Origin: Desulfobulbaceae bacterium
GTDB lineage: Bacteria; Desulfobacterota; Desulfobulbia; Desulfobulbales; VMSU01
NCBI GenBank assembly: GCA_013792005.1
Contig: VMSU01000190.1
Span: 29,611-93,610 of the forward strand
Length of the DNA stretch: 64,000 bases
Reading direction: 5' to 3'
Part shown: positions 1 to 9,381 of the stretch, piece by piece
Layout: each line of letters opens with the position of its first letter
Numbering within the stretch: the first letter of the stretch is position 1
Made by a program: the position numbers and the translations under genes
The notes under the pieces: generated by a model
Database searches by the model: none
The model's input: the letters and a program-made list of their open reading frames with translations, nothing else
What the model was told of the DNA's origin: nothing

Positions 1-1
1 C

Positions 2-3000
2 CTGACAGCGGCAACGTATAGCGTTAATGAGAACATCGGGACAGTGGCTATTACTGCCGTTCGTTCTGGTGGTTCGACTGGTTCGGTTAGTGTAAGTTGT
101 GCGACGAACGGCGGCACGGCGACGGCTGGTAGTGATTTCATTGCCGCTTCTGGCAACTTGGTTTGGGCGAATGGTCAAACCGGAAGCCAGACTTTTTCGA
201 TCACTATCTTAGAGGACGAAGAGGTTGAGGGAAATGAAACGGTTATCTTCAGCCTCAGTAATCCTACAGGCGGCGCGGCTTTAGGAGGTGCCACAGATGG
301 GGTGCTGACTATCGAGGCGCCAGGTGTTGCTGTATTGGACGGTTGGCCCGCTGTGCCGCAGATCTCTGGCTCAAGCTCTACTGTGAACGGGGATTTCAGT
401 ATCAGCGCCGGTTCAAATCGTCTTCTGTTGGTTGCTATTTCATGCATAAATCAAGATGTTCAAACCTTTAGTGTTACCTATGGCGGCAAGCCGTTGACTC
501 AGGCAACCATGCAACTATCATCCTCGGCAACATGGCTTGGTTATCTGACAGAGGATGAGATTTCCTCAAGAAACGGCGATGTTGTGCAAGTTTCTGTTGA
601 TGGCAGATATCAGACCCTGGCAGCTTCTATGGCAAGCTACAGCAATGTTGACCAGACTAATCCGATTGCGGCTGCTGGCGGTACATTACGCCCTCGCTAC
701 GCATGGTTGTCCTATTATAGTAAGCCATGGGCTATTACCCCGTTTCCCCTGGGTGTTGGTACTGGCGGCTATGGGATCTATACTTGGACTGACACAGCTA
801 ACTCTTCGTTTGCATCAACGAGAATTAGTGATAACGAGAATTATACGGAAAATATGAATTTTGCATTACCTGGAATTAAGGGAGGTGTTGCCTCTAAAGC
901 ATTTTCTGAACTGGCAACAACAAAACCAGCTATTACTTGGGATGCCCCCCCTTATGCGACTCATTCAATTATTACCCTGAATAAGTTTACGGAGACTGAG
1001 GGAGTCTCCAGCCCTCTACCATCGTTGCTGACCCTCAGAGCCTCAAGCTATCGCGTCGTTGAGAATGCCGGGAGCATTACGGTTACAGTTTCGCGTGCCG
1101 GCAGTAGCCAGGGGGCGGTGTCAGTGGATTATGCCACTTTGGACAATGGTACAGCCACATCAGGCCTTGATTATGTTACCACCTCCGGCACGTTGCACTG
1201 GGATGATGGAGACATGTCTGACAAGGCCTTTAGTGTGAGTGTCGTTGATAACACTCTGTATAATCTTGATAAAACCCTATCTCTCTTGCTTTCCTCACCT
1301 GCGGGTCATCTTGCGACCTTGGGTAACTCAAGTACAGCGCTGTTGACTATTGTTGATGATGAGCTAGAGCCCGCAACCATCATAGCCTTTCCGAGTGCAT
1401 CGTATAGTGTTAACGAGAATGCTGGTACAGCAACTATTACTGTTTCTCGAACTGGAGGGGCGAGTAAGTCAGTGTCAGTAAATTATGCTACGAGTGGTGG
1501 GGATGCCCAGGTAGGCACGCAATACACTGCCACCTCTGGCACACTGGTTTGGGGGATTGGTGATATGACTGACAAGACATTTACAGTAAGTATCATCGAC
1601 AATCTCGCGTATTCATCACTCAACAGGCGAGTATGGATTCAGCTTACCAATCCAGCAGGCGGTGCAATTATAGGGACCCAATATTGGACCTGGTTGACTA
1701 TCGTTGAAGACGAGGTGCCGGCTCTTATCGCTTTGGACTCTTCGACCTATTCTGTTAATGAGAATGGTGGGGTAGCAACTATTACGGCCAAAAGAACCGG
1801 AAACAGCACTGGTCCGGTAGGGGTGTATTATGAGGCTAATGGCGGATCGGCAGTTCTATTTTCAGATTATGGACTCACTATGGGGTGGTTAAACTGGGCC
1901 GATGGAGACATGGCTGACAAGACCTTTGTTATTCCTATTGTGGACAATAACGTGCATTCCGTTAACAAAACCGTGAATGCCATCCTGTATTTTGCCACCG
2001 GTATTGCAGCTATTGGTACCCCGGCATCAGCGACAGTAACCATTGTCAATGATGATCTCTATCTGGATGACGACGAAGATCTTGTTCAGAATGCAGTTGA
2101 TCTGTGCCCCAATACCCCGGTCGGACAGGCTGTTGATGCTGATGGTTGTGCCCTGTTGCAACTGGATTCCGATCACGATGGTGTTGTCGATCCCCTTGAT
2201 CTCTGTCCCGGGACTCCTGCAGGGCAGCCTGTTGCGGCAGATGGCTGTGCCGATACTGACCAGGATACCGTGGCAGATACTCAGGATCTCTGCCCCAATA
2301 CCCCGGCAGGGCAGGCTGTAAATAGCAACGGCTGTGCACTTTCGCAACTCGATACCGATAACGACACTGTTAACGATGACCTGGATCTTTGTTCGGCTAC
2401 CCCGACCGGTCAGAGCGTCGATGTCAATGGCTGTGCGCTGTCGCAGTTGGATACCGATCATGACGGGGTTTCCGATGCACTGGATCAGTGCCCTTTTACC
2501 GCCTCTGGTGCAACTGTCGATGCCTCTGGGTGTTCAGTTGATCAGCAGTCCTATCAGTTCCCGGATAGTGGCCAGACCACTTCGTATACAAATACCTTTG
2601 GCGAGGATCATGATTATCCGCTTAACCCATTATCCTATGTGGTGGAAGGTGCTACAGTGGTTGATCAGAATACTGGTCTGATTTGGCAACAGCAAGATGA
2701 CAATACCAAACGGAACTGGGATGCTGCCATCAGTTATTGCAGTGATCTGACTCTTGGAAATCAATCCGACTGGCGATTGCCGAGCCGACAGGAATTGATC
2801 ACAATTTTGGATATGGGGCGACAGCAACCAGCCATCAATCCAACTTTTACCAGCACCAAATCGGATAGATATTGGACAGGTGTCTCAGGTGCTCTGTCGT
2901 CTACAAGCGCCTGGACGGTGTCTTTTACTAATTTAGTTAATCCTCTGTTCCCGCTGCAAAAGACAGGCGCCAATTATGTGCGATGCGTTCGTGGAGGTCG

Positions 3001-3004
3001 GTGA
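2..3004 (+). CDS. Large secreted Calx-beta / thrombospondin type 3 / DUF1566 protein, 5' end outside the window
   Basis: The frame is open from base 2 and already reads a Calx-beta motif (YSVNENIGTVAIT), so the GTG at 44 is not the true start and the N-terminus lies off the left edge. At least four Calx-beta-like repeats are visible, each with a YSVNENxG entry and a closing VDD/EDE acidic stretch. They are followed at about 2050-2540 by five thrombospondin type 3 repeats of the form D-x-D-x-D-G-V ... DLCPxTPxGxxVxxxGC. The last 120 residues form a DUF1566 (Lcl C-terminal) domain with GLIWQQ, DWRLPSRQEL and the terminal RCVRGG. Calx-beta and TSP3 repeats bind calcium and build rod-like extracellular proteins, so a surface or exported adhesin-like role is inferred. 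The next gene shares the DUF1566 domain. Confidence 0.85.
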   Translation: MTAATYSVNENIGTVAITAVRSGGSTGSVSVSCATNGGTATAGSDFIAASGNLVWANGQTGSQTFSITILEDEEVEGNETVIFSLSNPTGGAALGGATDGVLTIEAPGVAVLDGWPAVPQISGSSSTVNGDFSISAGSNRLLLVAISCINQDVQTFSVTYGGKPLTQATMQLSSSATWLGYLTEDEISSRNGDVVQVSVDGRYQTLAASMASYSNVDQTNPIAAAGGTLRPRYAWLSYYSKPWAITPFPLGVGTGGYGIYTWTDTANSSFASTRISDNENYTENMNFALPGIKGGVASKAFSELATTKPAITWDAPPYATHSIITLNKFTETEGVSSPLPSLLTLRASSYRVVENAGSITVTVSRAGSSQGAVSVDYATLDNGTATSGLDYVTTSGTLHWDDGDMSDKAFSVSVVDNTLYNLDKTLSLLLSSPAGHLATLGNSSTALLTIVDDELEPATIIAFPSASYSVNENAGTATITVSRTGGASKSVSVNYATSGGDAQVGTQYTATSGTLVWGIGDMTDKTFTVSIIDNLAYSSLNRRVWIQLTNPAGGAIIGTQYWTWLTIVEDEVPALIALDSSTYSVNENGGVATITAKRTGNSTGPVGVYYEANGGSAVLFSDYGLTMGWLNWADGDMADKTFVIPIVDNNVHSVNKTVNAILYFATGIAAIGTPASATVTIVNDDLYLDDDEDLVQNAVDLCPNTPVGQAVDADGCALLQLDSDHDGVVDPLDLCPGTPAGQPVAADGCADTDQDTVADTQDLCPNTPAGQAVNSNGCALSQLDTDNDTVNDDLDLCSATPTGQSVDVNGCALSQLDTDHDGVSDALDQCPFTASGATVDASGCSVDQQSYQFPDSGQTTSYTNTFGEDHDYPLNPLSYVVEGATVVDQNTGLIWQQQDDNTKRNWDAAISYCSDLTLGNQSDWRLPSRQELITILDMGRQQPAINPTFTSTKSDRYWTGVSGALSSTSAWTVSFTNLVNPLFPLQKTGANYVRCVRGGR

Positions 3005-3051
3005 GGGTTGCGGAAATTGAATAGTATCAAAGTTTATCATGAGGAGAAGTG

Positions 3052-3501
3052 ATGATTAAGATTCGTAATTTTCTGGCAGTTATTGGCGTGTTGTTGGCGA
3101 TACCAGCCTGGGCAGTGAATTATACCGACAATGGCAACGGTACGGTAACCGATACCCGCACTAAACTTGTCTGGCAGCAGACGGACGATGGTGTGCAAAG
3201 GACCTGGGAAGGGGCTATCGCGTATTGCGAAGGATTGTCTCTGGGTGGGGCGATAGACTGGCGCCTCCCTAATTATAAGGCGTTGCTCTCTCTTGTTGAT
3301 GATAGTCGGTCCAATCCAGCTATTGACCCGATTTTCGGAAATAACAATTCTCCCTTCTTTTATTGGACATCGACCACAATTCCGGGACAAACACCCCCCA
3401 ATGGTCTGGCAGCTGCAGTTTTTTTTGAGCAAGGCACAGGAGCACAGGATAATAAGGTTAATCCGTATTCCCTTGCTCGATGTGTAAGGGGAGGCAATTA
3501 G
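3052..3501 (+). CDS. Small secreted DUF1566 domain protein
   Basis: This 149-residue protein has an N-terminal signal peptide: a basic start, a hydrophobic core (FLAVIGVLLAIP) and a likely cleavage after AWA. Nearly all of the mature chain is a DUF1566/Lcl C-terminal domain, with KLVWQQ, DWRLPNYKALLSLVD, FYWTST and a final RCVRGG. It is clearly paralogous to the C-terminal domain of the preceding large protein. A GTG at 3049 lies only two bases after the GAGGAG ribosome site (3041-3046), so the ATG at 3052 with five-base spacing is preferred. It begins 47 bases after the upstream stop and may be co-transcribed. The domain occurs in secreted proteins, often lipoproteins or adhesins, but its biochemical role is not established. 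Confidence 0.8.
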   Translation: MIKIRNFLAVIGVLLAIPAWAVNYTDNGNGTVTDTRTKLVWQQTDDGVQRTWEGAIAYCEGLSLGGAIDWRLPNYKALLSLVDDSRSNPAIDPIFGNNNSPFFYWTSTTIPGQTPPNGLAAAVFFEQGTGAQDNKVNPYSLARCVRGGN

Positions 3502-3733
3502 CCTCGGAGCTTAATCTGACGGCAGCAGGTTTTTATTTGAGACGGAGTGTATATTGTACAGGGGGCAAAGACTCTGTCATGGTTGCAGCGTATTGAATGT
3601 GACAGGTTGAAGAGAATGGTTAACTTTCTTCTTTCCAAACTAATCATTTAATTGTATATGATACACTCTTAAAATGTAGTGCGTCTCGAATGGACATTTT
3701 CAATCCTTCCTGAGCGTACTGCATGGACGCTGT

Positions 3734-3821
<88 letters not shown>

Positions 3822-3847
3822 CCATCATATAGATTGTTTTTTTTGAT

Positions 3848-3943
3848 AGCCGGGTCCCGCGCAATAAAGGCTCACGAACCCCGCCAGGTCCGGGAGGAAG
3901 CAACGGTAGTGAATACCTTTATGTGCCGCGGGGGTGCCTGGCT
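3848..3943 (+). ncRNA. ffs: Signal recognition particle RNA, small bacterial (4.5S) type
   Basis: The 96-base region folds as one long hairpin. AGCCGGGT... at the 5' end pairs with ...GCCTGGCT at the 3' end. The apical part holds the conserved SRP domain with CCAGGTCCGGGAGGAAGCA and the matching GGTAG strand. The RNA binds Ffh protein and targets nascent membrane proteins. It is followed by a T-rich run (ATCTTTTTTTTG, about 3944-3956), which may be its terminator. The ends are set by the pairing and could be off by a few bases. Confidence 0.92.
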
Positions 3944-4020
3944 ATCTTTTTTTTGTCCTCTCGGGTGTGCGAATGCTTTGCCGATCAAGTAAAAAAAACG
4001 GTAACCACTTTTCGTAGTCC

Positions 4021-5817
4021 ATGTCATATCGCGTTCTTGCCAGAAAATGGCGTCCTCAAACATTTTGTGACATCGTCGGTCAAGAACCGATTGTCCGCAC
4101 CCTTCAAAACGCTCTTCGCCGTAACCGTGTCGCCCATGCTCTGATCTTCAGCGGCGTTCGTGGAGTTGGCAAGACCACCATCGCTCGGATCATGGCTAAG
4201 GCCATAAATTGTCATAATCCGGCTGAAGCCCCATGCGACAAATGTTCCTCCTGTCTGGCAATCATTAAGGGCAATGCCCTTGATCTTCATGAGATTGACG
4301 GCGCGTCCAACCGCGGTATTCAGGAGATCCGCGACCTGAAAGAAAATATCCGCTTCATGCCTGCCCAGGAACGGTTCAAAGTTATCATCATTGATGAAGT
4401 TCATATGTTGACAACCGAGGCCTTCAACGCTCTCCTCAAGACCCTCGAAGAACCGCCCGAGCATGTGTTTTTCATGTTTGCCACTACAGAAATCCATAAG
4501 GTTCCGGTCACTATCCTTTCTCGGTGCCAGCGGTATGAGTTGAAGCGGGTGCCGTTTAAGGCCTTGTTTGATTTTTTTGCCTCAATTGCCAGTCGGGAAG
4601 GGGTGACAATTACTTCGCCAGCACTGGATATAATCGCCACCGAGGCCGATGGCAGTGTTCGTGATGGCTTAAGTTTGTTGGATCAGATCTTTGCCTTCGG
4701 TGGAGATACTGTAACGGAAGATGATCTGCGGTTAGTCTTGGGCTTGGTGGATCGTCGGGTATTTGCAACGCTTGCCTCGGCACTTCTTGGTGGGGACTTG
4801 GCAGGCTCCTTGTCTTTGCTCAATGAGACCTACAGTCAGGGGATGGATCTGAAACGTTTCGCTCAGGGACTGCTCTTTTTTTGCCGTTCTCTCCTCATCG
4901 CTAAAACCAGCAAAGAGCCATCTGTCATCCTTGATATTTCCGAACAGGAGATGGCATTGGTTAAGGAAATTTCCGGCAGGCATTCCATTGAAACTTTAAG
5001 CAACTTGTTTAGTTTGGTATTGAAAGGGATGGAGGAGATGCAGTATGCTGCTCATCCCAGGATGATCATCGAGATGCTTTTCGTAAAAGTCGTGCAGGCC
5101 GGAGCGATTGTGCCTGTTTCAACCATTCTCACGCGGCTTGATGCACTGCTTGACGGGCATCCGGCGCCGATTTTTCCATCTTCTCTTCCGGAAGGAGATA
5201 TGTTGGCGCCTGCCTCTACGATTGATAGGGGGGTAGCGGGTGTAGGGTCTGTGAGCAAGCCTGTACCAGGAATCATCCATGTAAGCGCCTCGGTTGTTGT
5301 TCCTGCAGAGCCAGCGGCAAAGGCGTCAGACTCTTCTTTGTCTGCTGTGGTGACGGCGGAGGAGGAGACGACGGACGATGAAGAGGTGGAGGACGAGAGT
5401 CATTCCCTTGTAGACAGCACACATGTTTCATGCCAAGCTGTGCGCAATGTGGAGCGCGATTGGGATGCTTTTCTTGGTCATGTTCGAGAGCGTAAAAAGT
5501 GGATGGCCGTCACGCTCGGTCAGGCTGAGAAGGTGACGGAAGAGAATGGTACGCTCATTGTACGTTATGACGAATCTGCTGAATGTCACATGTTGCAGGA
5601 TGCAGCCAATCGTAAGCTTCTCACTGAGTTTGCCCAGGATTTTTTCCAGAAGGAACTTGGTGTCAGGATTGAGGTGGCAGGAAAGACGACAGGTGGTGAG
5701 CTTGATCAACCCCAGGAAGACCGACGTGCTTTGTCCAACGATCCCAGGGTGCAAATTGCTGTGGAGATTTTTGGAGGCCAAGTGACGGGAATCAGGACCG
5801 GCCCCAGGAGTCGGTGA
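4021..5817 (+). CDS. dnaX: DNA polymerase III subunits gamma/tau
   Basis: This is the clamp-loader ATPase of the replicative polymerase. The 598-residue product opens with MSYRVLARKWRPQTF, typical of DnaX. It has a Walker A GVGKTT near residue 50, the four-cysteine zinc module (CHNPAEAPCDKCSSC), Walker B IIIDEVHM and the sensor LKTLEEPPEHVFFMFATTE. After the conserved clamp-loader core (about 1-370) comes a low-complexity acidic linker (about 430-465) and a C-terminal domain of tau character. I saw no obvious A-AAA-AAG slippery site, so a shorter gamma form made by frameshifting is not supported here. It lies in the usual order with ybaB and recR. Confidence 0.96.
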   Translation: MSYRVLARKWRPQTFCDIVGQEPIVRTLQNALRRNRVAHALIFSGVRGVGKTTIARIMAKAINCHNPAEAPCDKCSSCLAIIKGNALDLHEIDGASNRGIQEIRDLKENIRFMPAQERFKVIIIDEVHMLTTEAFNALLKTLEEPPEHVFFMFATTEIHKVPVTILSRCQRYELKRVPFKALFDFFASIASREGVTITSPALDIIATEADGSVRDGLSLLDQIFAFGGDTVTEDDLRLVLGLVDRRVFATLASALLGGDLAGSLSLLNETYSQGMDLKRFAQGLLFFCRSLLIAKTSKEPSVILDISEQEMALVKEISGRHSIETLSNLFSLVLKGMEEMQYAAHPRMIIEMLFVKVVQAGAIVPVSTILTRLDALLDGHPAPIFPSSLPEGDMLAPASTIDRGVAGVGSVSKPVPGIIHVSASVVVPAEPAAKASDSSLSAVVTAEEETTDDEEVEDESHSLVDSTHVSCQAVRNVERDWDAFLGHVRERKKWMAVTLGQAEKVTEENGTLIVRYDESAECHMLQDAANRKLLTEFAQDFFQKELGVRIEVAGKTTGGELDQPQEDRRALSNDPRVQIAVEIFGGQVTGIRTGPRSR

Positions 5818-5851
5818 GATAATGGTGCTTTTTCGTAACTGCTCAGCTTGT

Positions 5852-5996
5852 CGGTTTACAGTTGACGGTTGACGGTTGACGGTGATTGGGTCCTGCCAAT
5901 GGATGAGGACACACTGATATTGAGTATCATGCGATGATTTATGACTAATCATGATTCTTTTAACCGTAAACCGATAACTGATTACCGTTAACCTGT
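5852..5996 (+). repeat. Intergenic repeat with GACGGTT heptamers (copy 1)
   Basis: The dnaX-ybaB gap contains three tandem heptamers (GTTGACGGTTGACGGTTGAC, 5861-5880) entered by CGGTTTACA. About 90 bases on, an inverted, degenerate counterpart reads AACCGTAAACCG ... ACCGTTAACC. Between them is a segment (ACTGATAT ... ATGATTCTTTTAA) that recurs in similar form in the ybaB-recR gap. It is non-coding, and its function is unknown. Confidence 0.6.
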
Positions 5997-6070
5997 GTAA
6001 TTACGCTTTTTCTTAGGCACTTTGTAGTGAGGGGGCATTGTGATTTTGAATACACGATCGGGAGGGTTGT

Positions 6071-6391
6071 ATGGATATTAATCAAGTTATGCAACACGCG
6101 CAGCATTTCCAAAAACGGATGGCTGAAATTCAGGATGAATTGGCTGGGCAGAAGATCACCGTAACCGTCGGGGGTGGGATGGTGACAGTGACGGTCAATG
6201 GTAAGAGCGAGTTGTTATCAATCGCAATTGACCGCGAGGTAATTAATCCGGAAGAACAAACGTTACTTGAGGATCTCATTGTCGCTGGAGTCAATGATGC
6301 TATGCGGAAGGCACGCGAAGCGATGCAAAATGAAATGCGTCATTTGACCGGTGGTTTTAATATTCCTGGTATGTCGGGGATGTTTTCCTGA
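6071..6391 (+). CDS. ybaB: YbaB/EbfC family nucleoid-associated protein
   Basis: The 106-residue protein matches the YbaB/EbfC family in length and sequence. It starts MDINQVMQHAQHFQKRM, has the central segment LAGQKITVTVGGGMVTVTVNG, and ends with the common PGMSGMF tail. Family members are small dimeric DNA-binding proteins that coat the nucleoid, and the gene nearly always sits between dnaX and recR, as here. A GGGAGGG ribosome site (about 6060-6066) precedes the ATG. Confidence 0.94.
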   Translation: MDINQVMQHAQHFQKRMAEIQDELAGQKITVTVGGGMVTVTVNGKSELLSIAIDREVINPEEQTLLEDLIVAGVNDAMRKAREAMQNEMRHLTGGFNIPGMSGMFS

Positions 6392-6440
6392 TTGATATGT
6401 TCTGGCACGAAAGTGCCTATTTTCGTAGTTATTTAGGCAT

Positions 6441-6547
6441 CGGTTTGCGGTTGACAGTTGACGGTTAGTGAGTAGAGAAGTGGTCGTTTACTCACTGATA
6501 TCACACATTATTCAATGAGTCATGATTGACCATGAATCTTTTAATCG
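6441..6547 (+). repeat. Intergenic repeat with GACGGTT heptamers (copy 2)
   Basis: The ybaB-recR gap repeats the structure of the dnaX-ybaB gap: CGGTTTGCGGTTGACAGTTG then ACGGTTA, followed by ACTGATAT and ATGAATCTTTTAATCG. The two copies share order and motifs but are clearly diverged. They flank ybaB on both sides. Confidence 0.5.
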
Positions 6548-6559
6548 ACAGGGAAGTGT

Positions 6560-7159
6560 ATGGAGGTCGTACCAGCTGCTTTGGCTCGTCTAATTCATGA
6601 TTTTGAACGTTTGCCCGGGGTAGGTAAAAAAACCGCTACCCGGCTGGCTCTGCATATTCTGAGACGACCTGAGGCCGAGGCTCATGGTTTTGCAAGTGAT
6701 CTCGCTGAGTTACATGCAGCTATTCGCCTCTGCGAGAGCTGCTTTGCTTTTTCTGAGCATAATCCATGTATGATCTGTAGCGATGAGAGCAGAGACAGGC
6801 AGATGATTTGTGTGGTTGAAGGTCCAGGGGACCTCATCGCTATTGAGAAAACAGGGGCGTTTCAGGGGTTGTATCATATCTTGCATGGAGTGCTGTCTCC
6901 CATGGACGGGATTGGTCCATCAGAGATCAAAGTTGATGCCTTACTTGATCGGGTCAAGGCTGGCGGAGTATGTGAAGTGCTGCTGGCTACCAGTTCCACT
7001 GTGCCAGGAGAGGCGACTGCTTCCTATCTTGCCGAGCGTCTCAAAAACATGGTTGGTGTCTCTCGTTTGGCCTGCGGAATTCCCTTAGGAATGGACATTA
7101 AATATGCCGATGAACATACCCTGGCCCGCTCAATAGAATCACGGATGACAGCTAAATAA
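6560..7159 (+). CDS. recR: Recombination mediator RecR
   Basis: The 199-residue product is standard RecR length. It has the helix-hairpin-helix RLPGVGKKTATRLALHIL near residue 17, a C4 zinc module (CESCFAFSEHNPCMIC), and the Toprim domain with ICVVEGPGDLIAIEKTGAFQG and the acidic motif. RecR acts with RecF/RecO to load RecA on gapped DNA. It follows dnaX and ybaB in the conserved order, although the repeat-filled gap upstream argues against tight translational coupling. Confidence 0.96.
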   Translation: MEVVPAALARLIHDFERLPGVGKKTATRLALHILRRPEAEAHGFASDLAELHAAIRLCESCFAFSEHNPCMICSDESRDRQMICVVEGPGDLIAIEKTGAFQGLYHILHGVLSPMDGIGPSEIKVDALLDRVKAGGVCEVLLATSSTVPGEATASYLAERLKNMVGVSRLACGIPLGMDIKYADEHTLARSIESRMTAK

Positions 7160-7173
7160 ATGAGACAATATCC

Positions 7174-7202
7174 TTGACATGGGCCACAATTATTGGTATT
7201 CA
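7174..7202 (+). promoter_or_regulatory. Sigma-70-type promoter for tRNA-Val
   Basis: A perfect -35 TTGACA (7174-7179) and a -10-like TATTCA (7197-7202) are separated by 17 bases, about 50 bases upstream of the tRNA. The spacing and -35 match are strong and the -10 is moderate. Confidence 0.55.
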
Positions 7203-7250
7203 CGGACGGATAAACGCATTAAGCAGTTGTAGGAAAAATATAATGGTCAT

Positions 7251-7327
7251 AGGCGCGTAGCTCAGTTGGTTAGAGCGCTTGCTCGACACGCAAGAGGTCA
7301 GCGGTTCGAATCCGCTCGTGCCTACCA
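7251..7327 (+). tRNA. tRNA-Val (GAC anticodon) with C at position 33
   Basis: The acceptor AGGCGCG pairs with CGTGCCT (one G-U), then D arm AGCTCAGTTGGTTAGAGC, anticodon stem CTTGC/GCAAG, T arm AGCGG-TTCGAAT-CCGCT and encoded CCA. The seven-base anticodon loop reads TCGACAC, giving GAC at positions 34-36. Position 33 is therefore C rather than the near-universal U. The gene is the first element upstream of thrS. Confidence 0.92.
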
Positions 7328-7403
7328 GTTAATCATTAAGCTTCGTACTTTGTACGGAGCTTATTTGTTCATAAGGGTAGTTTTTGTTGGGGTGTTGTAC
7401 ACG

Positions 7404-9335
7404 ATGAGCGAGATTTGTATTTCCAATCCGACTGGTGAGAGTAAGGATGTGCCGAATGGCAGCACCGTGGCGGAGGCGATTAAGTCTTTATATCCCAACA
7501 AGGTCAGAAAAAGTGCTGTTGCCGCCAGAGTCAACGGAAATCTTGTTGATCTGAGCAGCACACTCACTGAGAATGCCGTTGTCGAGGCCATTTCTGTTGA
7601 GAGTACTGAGGGGCTTGATGTCTTGAGGCATAGCGCTGCTCACATCATGGCTCAGGCAGTACTCGACCTGTATGGGCACAAAGTGCAAGTGACGATAGGT
7701 CCCTCGGTTGAAGATGGTTTTTACTATGATTTTGACAAGAAAGAGCCTTTCTCGACTGACGATTTTGAAAAAATAGAAGTACAGATGCAGTCCATCGTTG
7801 ATGCTGACCGTCCTTTTGTTCGGACAGAGGTCAGTAAAGCTGAAGCGCTTGCGTTTTTTCAAGAGAAAGGACAGAAATATAAGCTGGAAATCATCCAGGA
7901 ATTAGATGCTGAGAGAGTCAGTCTCTATCAGCAGGGTGATTTTGTCGATCTTTGTCGAGGGCCGCATCTGCCTAGTACCGGCTGGCTTAAAGCCTTTACT
8001 CTTATTAAGGTGGCAGGGGCGTATTGGCGTGGTGATGAGAAGAACGCCATGCTCCAGCGTTTGTACGGGACTGCTTTTGCTGACCCGAAGGCGCTGAAAC
8101 TCTTTCTTTATAATCTTGAAGAAGCGAAAAAAAGGGATCACCGCAAACTTGGCAAAGAGCTTGAGCTTTTTACCATAAGTGATCAAGTCGGTCCTGGTTT
8201 GATCTTGTGGCAACCGAAGGGTGCACAACTCAGGAAATTGCTCGAGGATTACTGGAAGGACGAGCATTATCGTAATGATTATGAGTTACTTTTTACGCCT
8301 CAGATAGCACGGCGTGATCTGTGGAAGACCTCTGGCCATCTCGATTTTTATGTGGATGACATGTTTTCTCCCATGGTAGTTGACGATGTCAATTACCAGA
8401 TCAAGCCGATGAACTGTCCATTTCACATCGCTATTTATCAGTCGAGAAAACGGAGTTATCGAGAGTTCCCGATTCGCTGGTGTGAACTGGGTACCGTATA
8501 TCGTTATGAAAGGACTGGCGCCCTCCATGGCCTGATGCGTGTCCGTGGCTTTACTCAGGATGACGCTCATATCTTCTGTCTGCCTCAGCAGTTGGAAAAA
8601 GAGATATTCAATATTCTTGATTTGAATCTTCATATTCTGAAGACTTTCGGATTTTCAGACTATCAGATTTATCTGTCAACGCGTCCTGAAAAATACGTTG
8701 GTAGTGATGGAAATTGGGAGAAAGCGACAGATGCGCTGAAGCTTGCTCTGGAAAATAAAGGTCTTTCCTTTCAGGTTGATCCAGGGGAGGGAGTTTTTTA
8801 TGGTCCTAAGATTGATATTAAGATTAGAGATGTCCTTGGCCGTTATTGGCAATGTTCAACAATTCAGGTAGATTTCAATCTCCCTGAACGATTTGGTATA
8901 ACCTATACTGGTGAAGATGGCGCCGAGCATCAGCCTATTATGATTCATCGGGCATTGATGGGATCTCTTGAACGATTTTTCGGAGTACTGATTGAACATT
9001 ACGCAGGGGTATTTCCGTTATGGCTCGCCCCTGTTCAAGCCAGGGTTATGAATATCTCCGATGCACAGGCTGAATACGCAGAAGGTGTATATCGTCAGAT
9101 GAAGAAATCTGGCATTCGGATTGAAAAAGATTTTAGAAACGAAAAGCTAAACTATAAGATACGGCAGGCCCAATTGGTCAAGATACCGTATATGTTGATC
9201 ATCGGAGATAAAGAAGTTGAGGAGCAAAAAGTGACGGTTCGTTTACGTGACGGTCAGAATTTGCCTGCTATGTCTGTCCCTGAGTTCATCGAGATGATCA
9301 GAGTGGAAAGCCAGATCCCTGTTAGTTCGGAGTGA
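7404..9335 (+). CDS. thrS: Threonyl-tRNA synthetase
   Basis: Class II synthetase charging tRNA-Thr. The open frame extends upstream into tRNA-Val, so the ATG at 7404 (643 residues, normal ThrRS length) is chosen. Domains in order: an N-terminal TGS domain (ICISNPTGESKDVPNGSTV), the editing domain with HSAAHIMAQAV and the later CRGPHLPSTG segment, the catalytic core with QIKPMNCPFHIAIYQS and RYERTGALHGLMRVRGFTQDDAHIF, and a C-terminal anticodon-binding domain. It heads the conserved thrS-infC-rpmI-rplT-pheS-pheT string. No T-box leader is seen. Confidence 0.97.
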   Translation: MSEICISNPTGESKDVPNGSTVAEAIKSLYPNKVRKSAVAARVNGNLVDLSSTLTENAVVEAISVESTEGLDVLRHSAAHIMAQAVLDLYGHKVQVTIGPSVEDGFYYDFDKKEPFSTDDFEKIEVQMQSIVDADRPFVRTEVSKAEALAFFQEKGQKYKLEIIQELDAERVSLYQQGDFVDLCRGPHLPSTGWLKAFTLIKVAGAYWRGDEKNAMLQRLYGTAFADPKALKLFLYNLEEAKKRDHRKLGKELELFTISDQVGPGLILWQPKGAQLRKLLEDYWKDEHYRNDYELLFTPQIARRDLWKTSGHLDFYVDDMFSPMVVDDVNYQIKPMNCPFHIAIYQSRKRSYREFPIRWCELGTVYRYERTGALHGLMRVRGFTQDDAHIFCLPQQLEKEIFNILDLNLHILKTFGFSDYQIYLSTRPEKYVGSDGNWEKATDALKLALENKGLSFQVDPGEGVFYGPKIDIKIRDVLGRYWQCSTIQVDFNLPERFGITYTGEDGAEHQPIMIHRALMGSLERFFGVLIEHYAGVFPLWLAPVQARVMNISDAQAEYAEGVYRQMKKSGIRIEKDFRNEKLNYKIRQAQLVKIPYMLIIGDKEVEEQKVTVRLRDGQNLPAMSVPEFIEMIRVESQIPVSSE

Positions 9336-9381
9336 CAGTGAATGGTATTGTTCAAAAAAACCTAATGTATGAGGTGCGAAT

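Noticed and set aside
4021..5817. Programmed frameshift in dnaX to make a gamma form
   Set aside because: No A-AAA-AAG-like slippery heptamer was found in frame at the expected place.
5852..5884. Tandem GACGGTT units as a possible CRISPR or origin iteron array
   Set aside because: The repeat unit is seven bases with no spacers, only three copies are present, and no cas or replication initiator gene is near.
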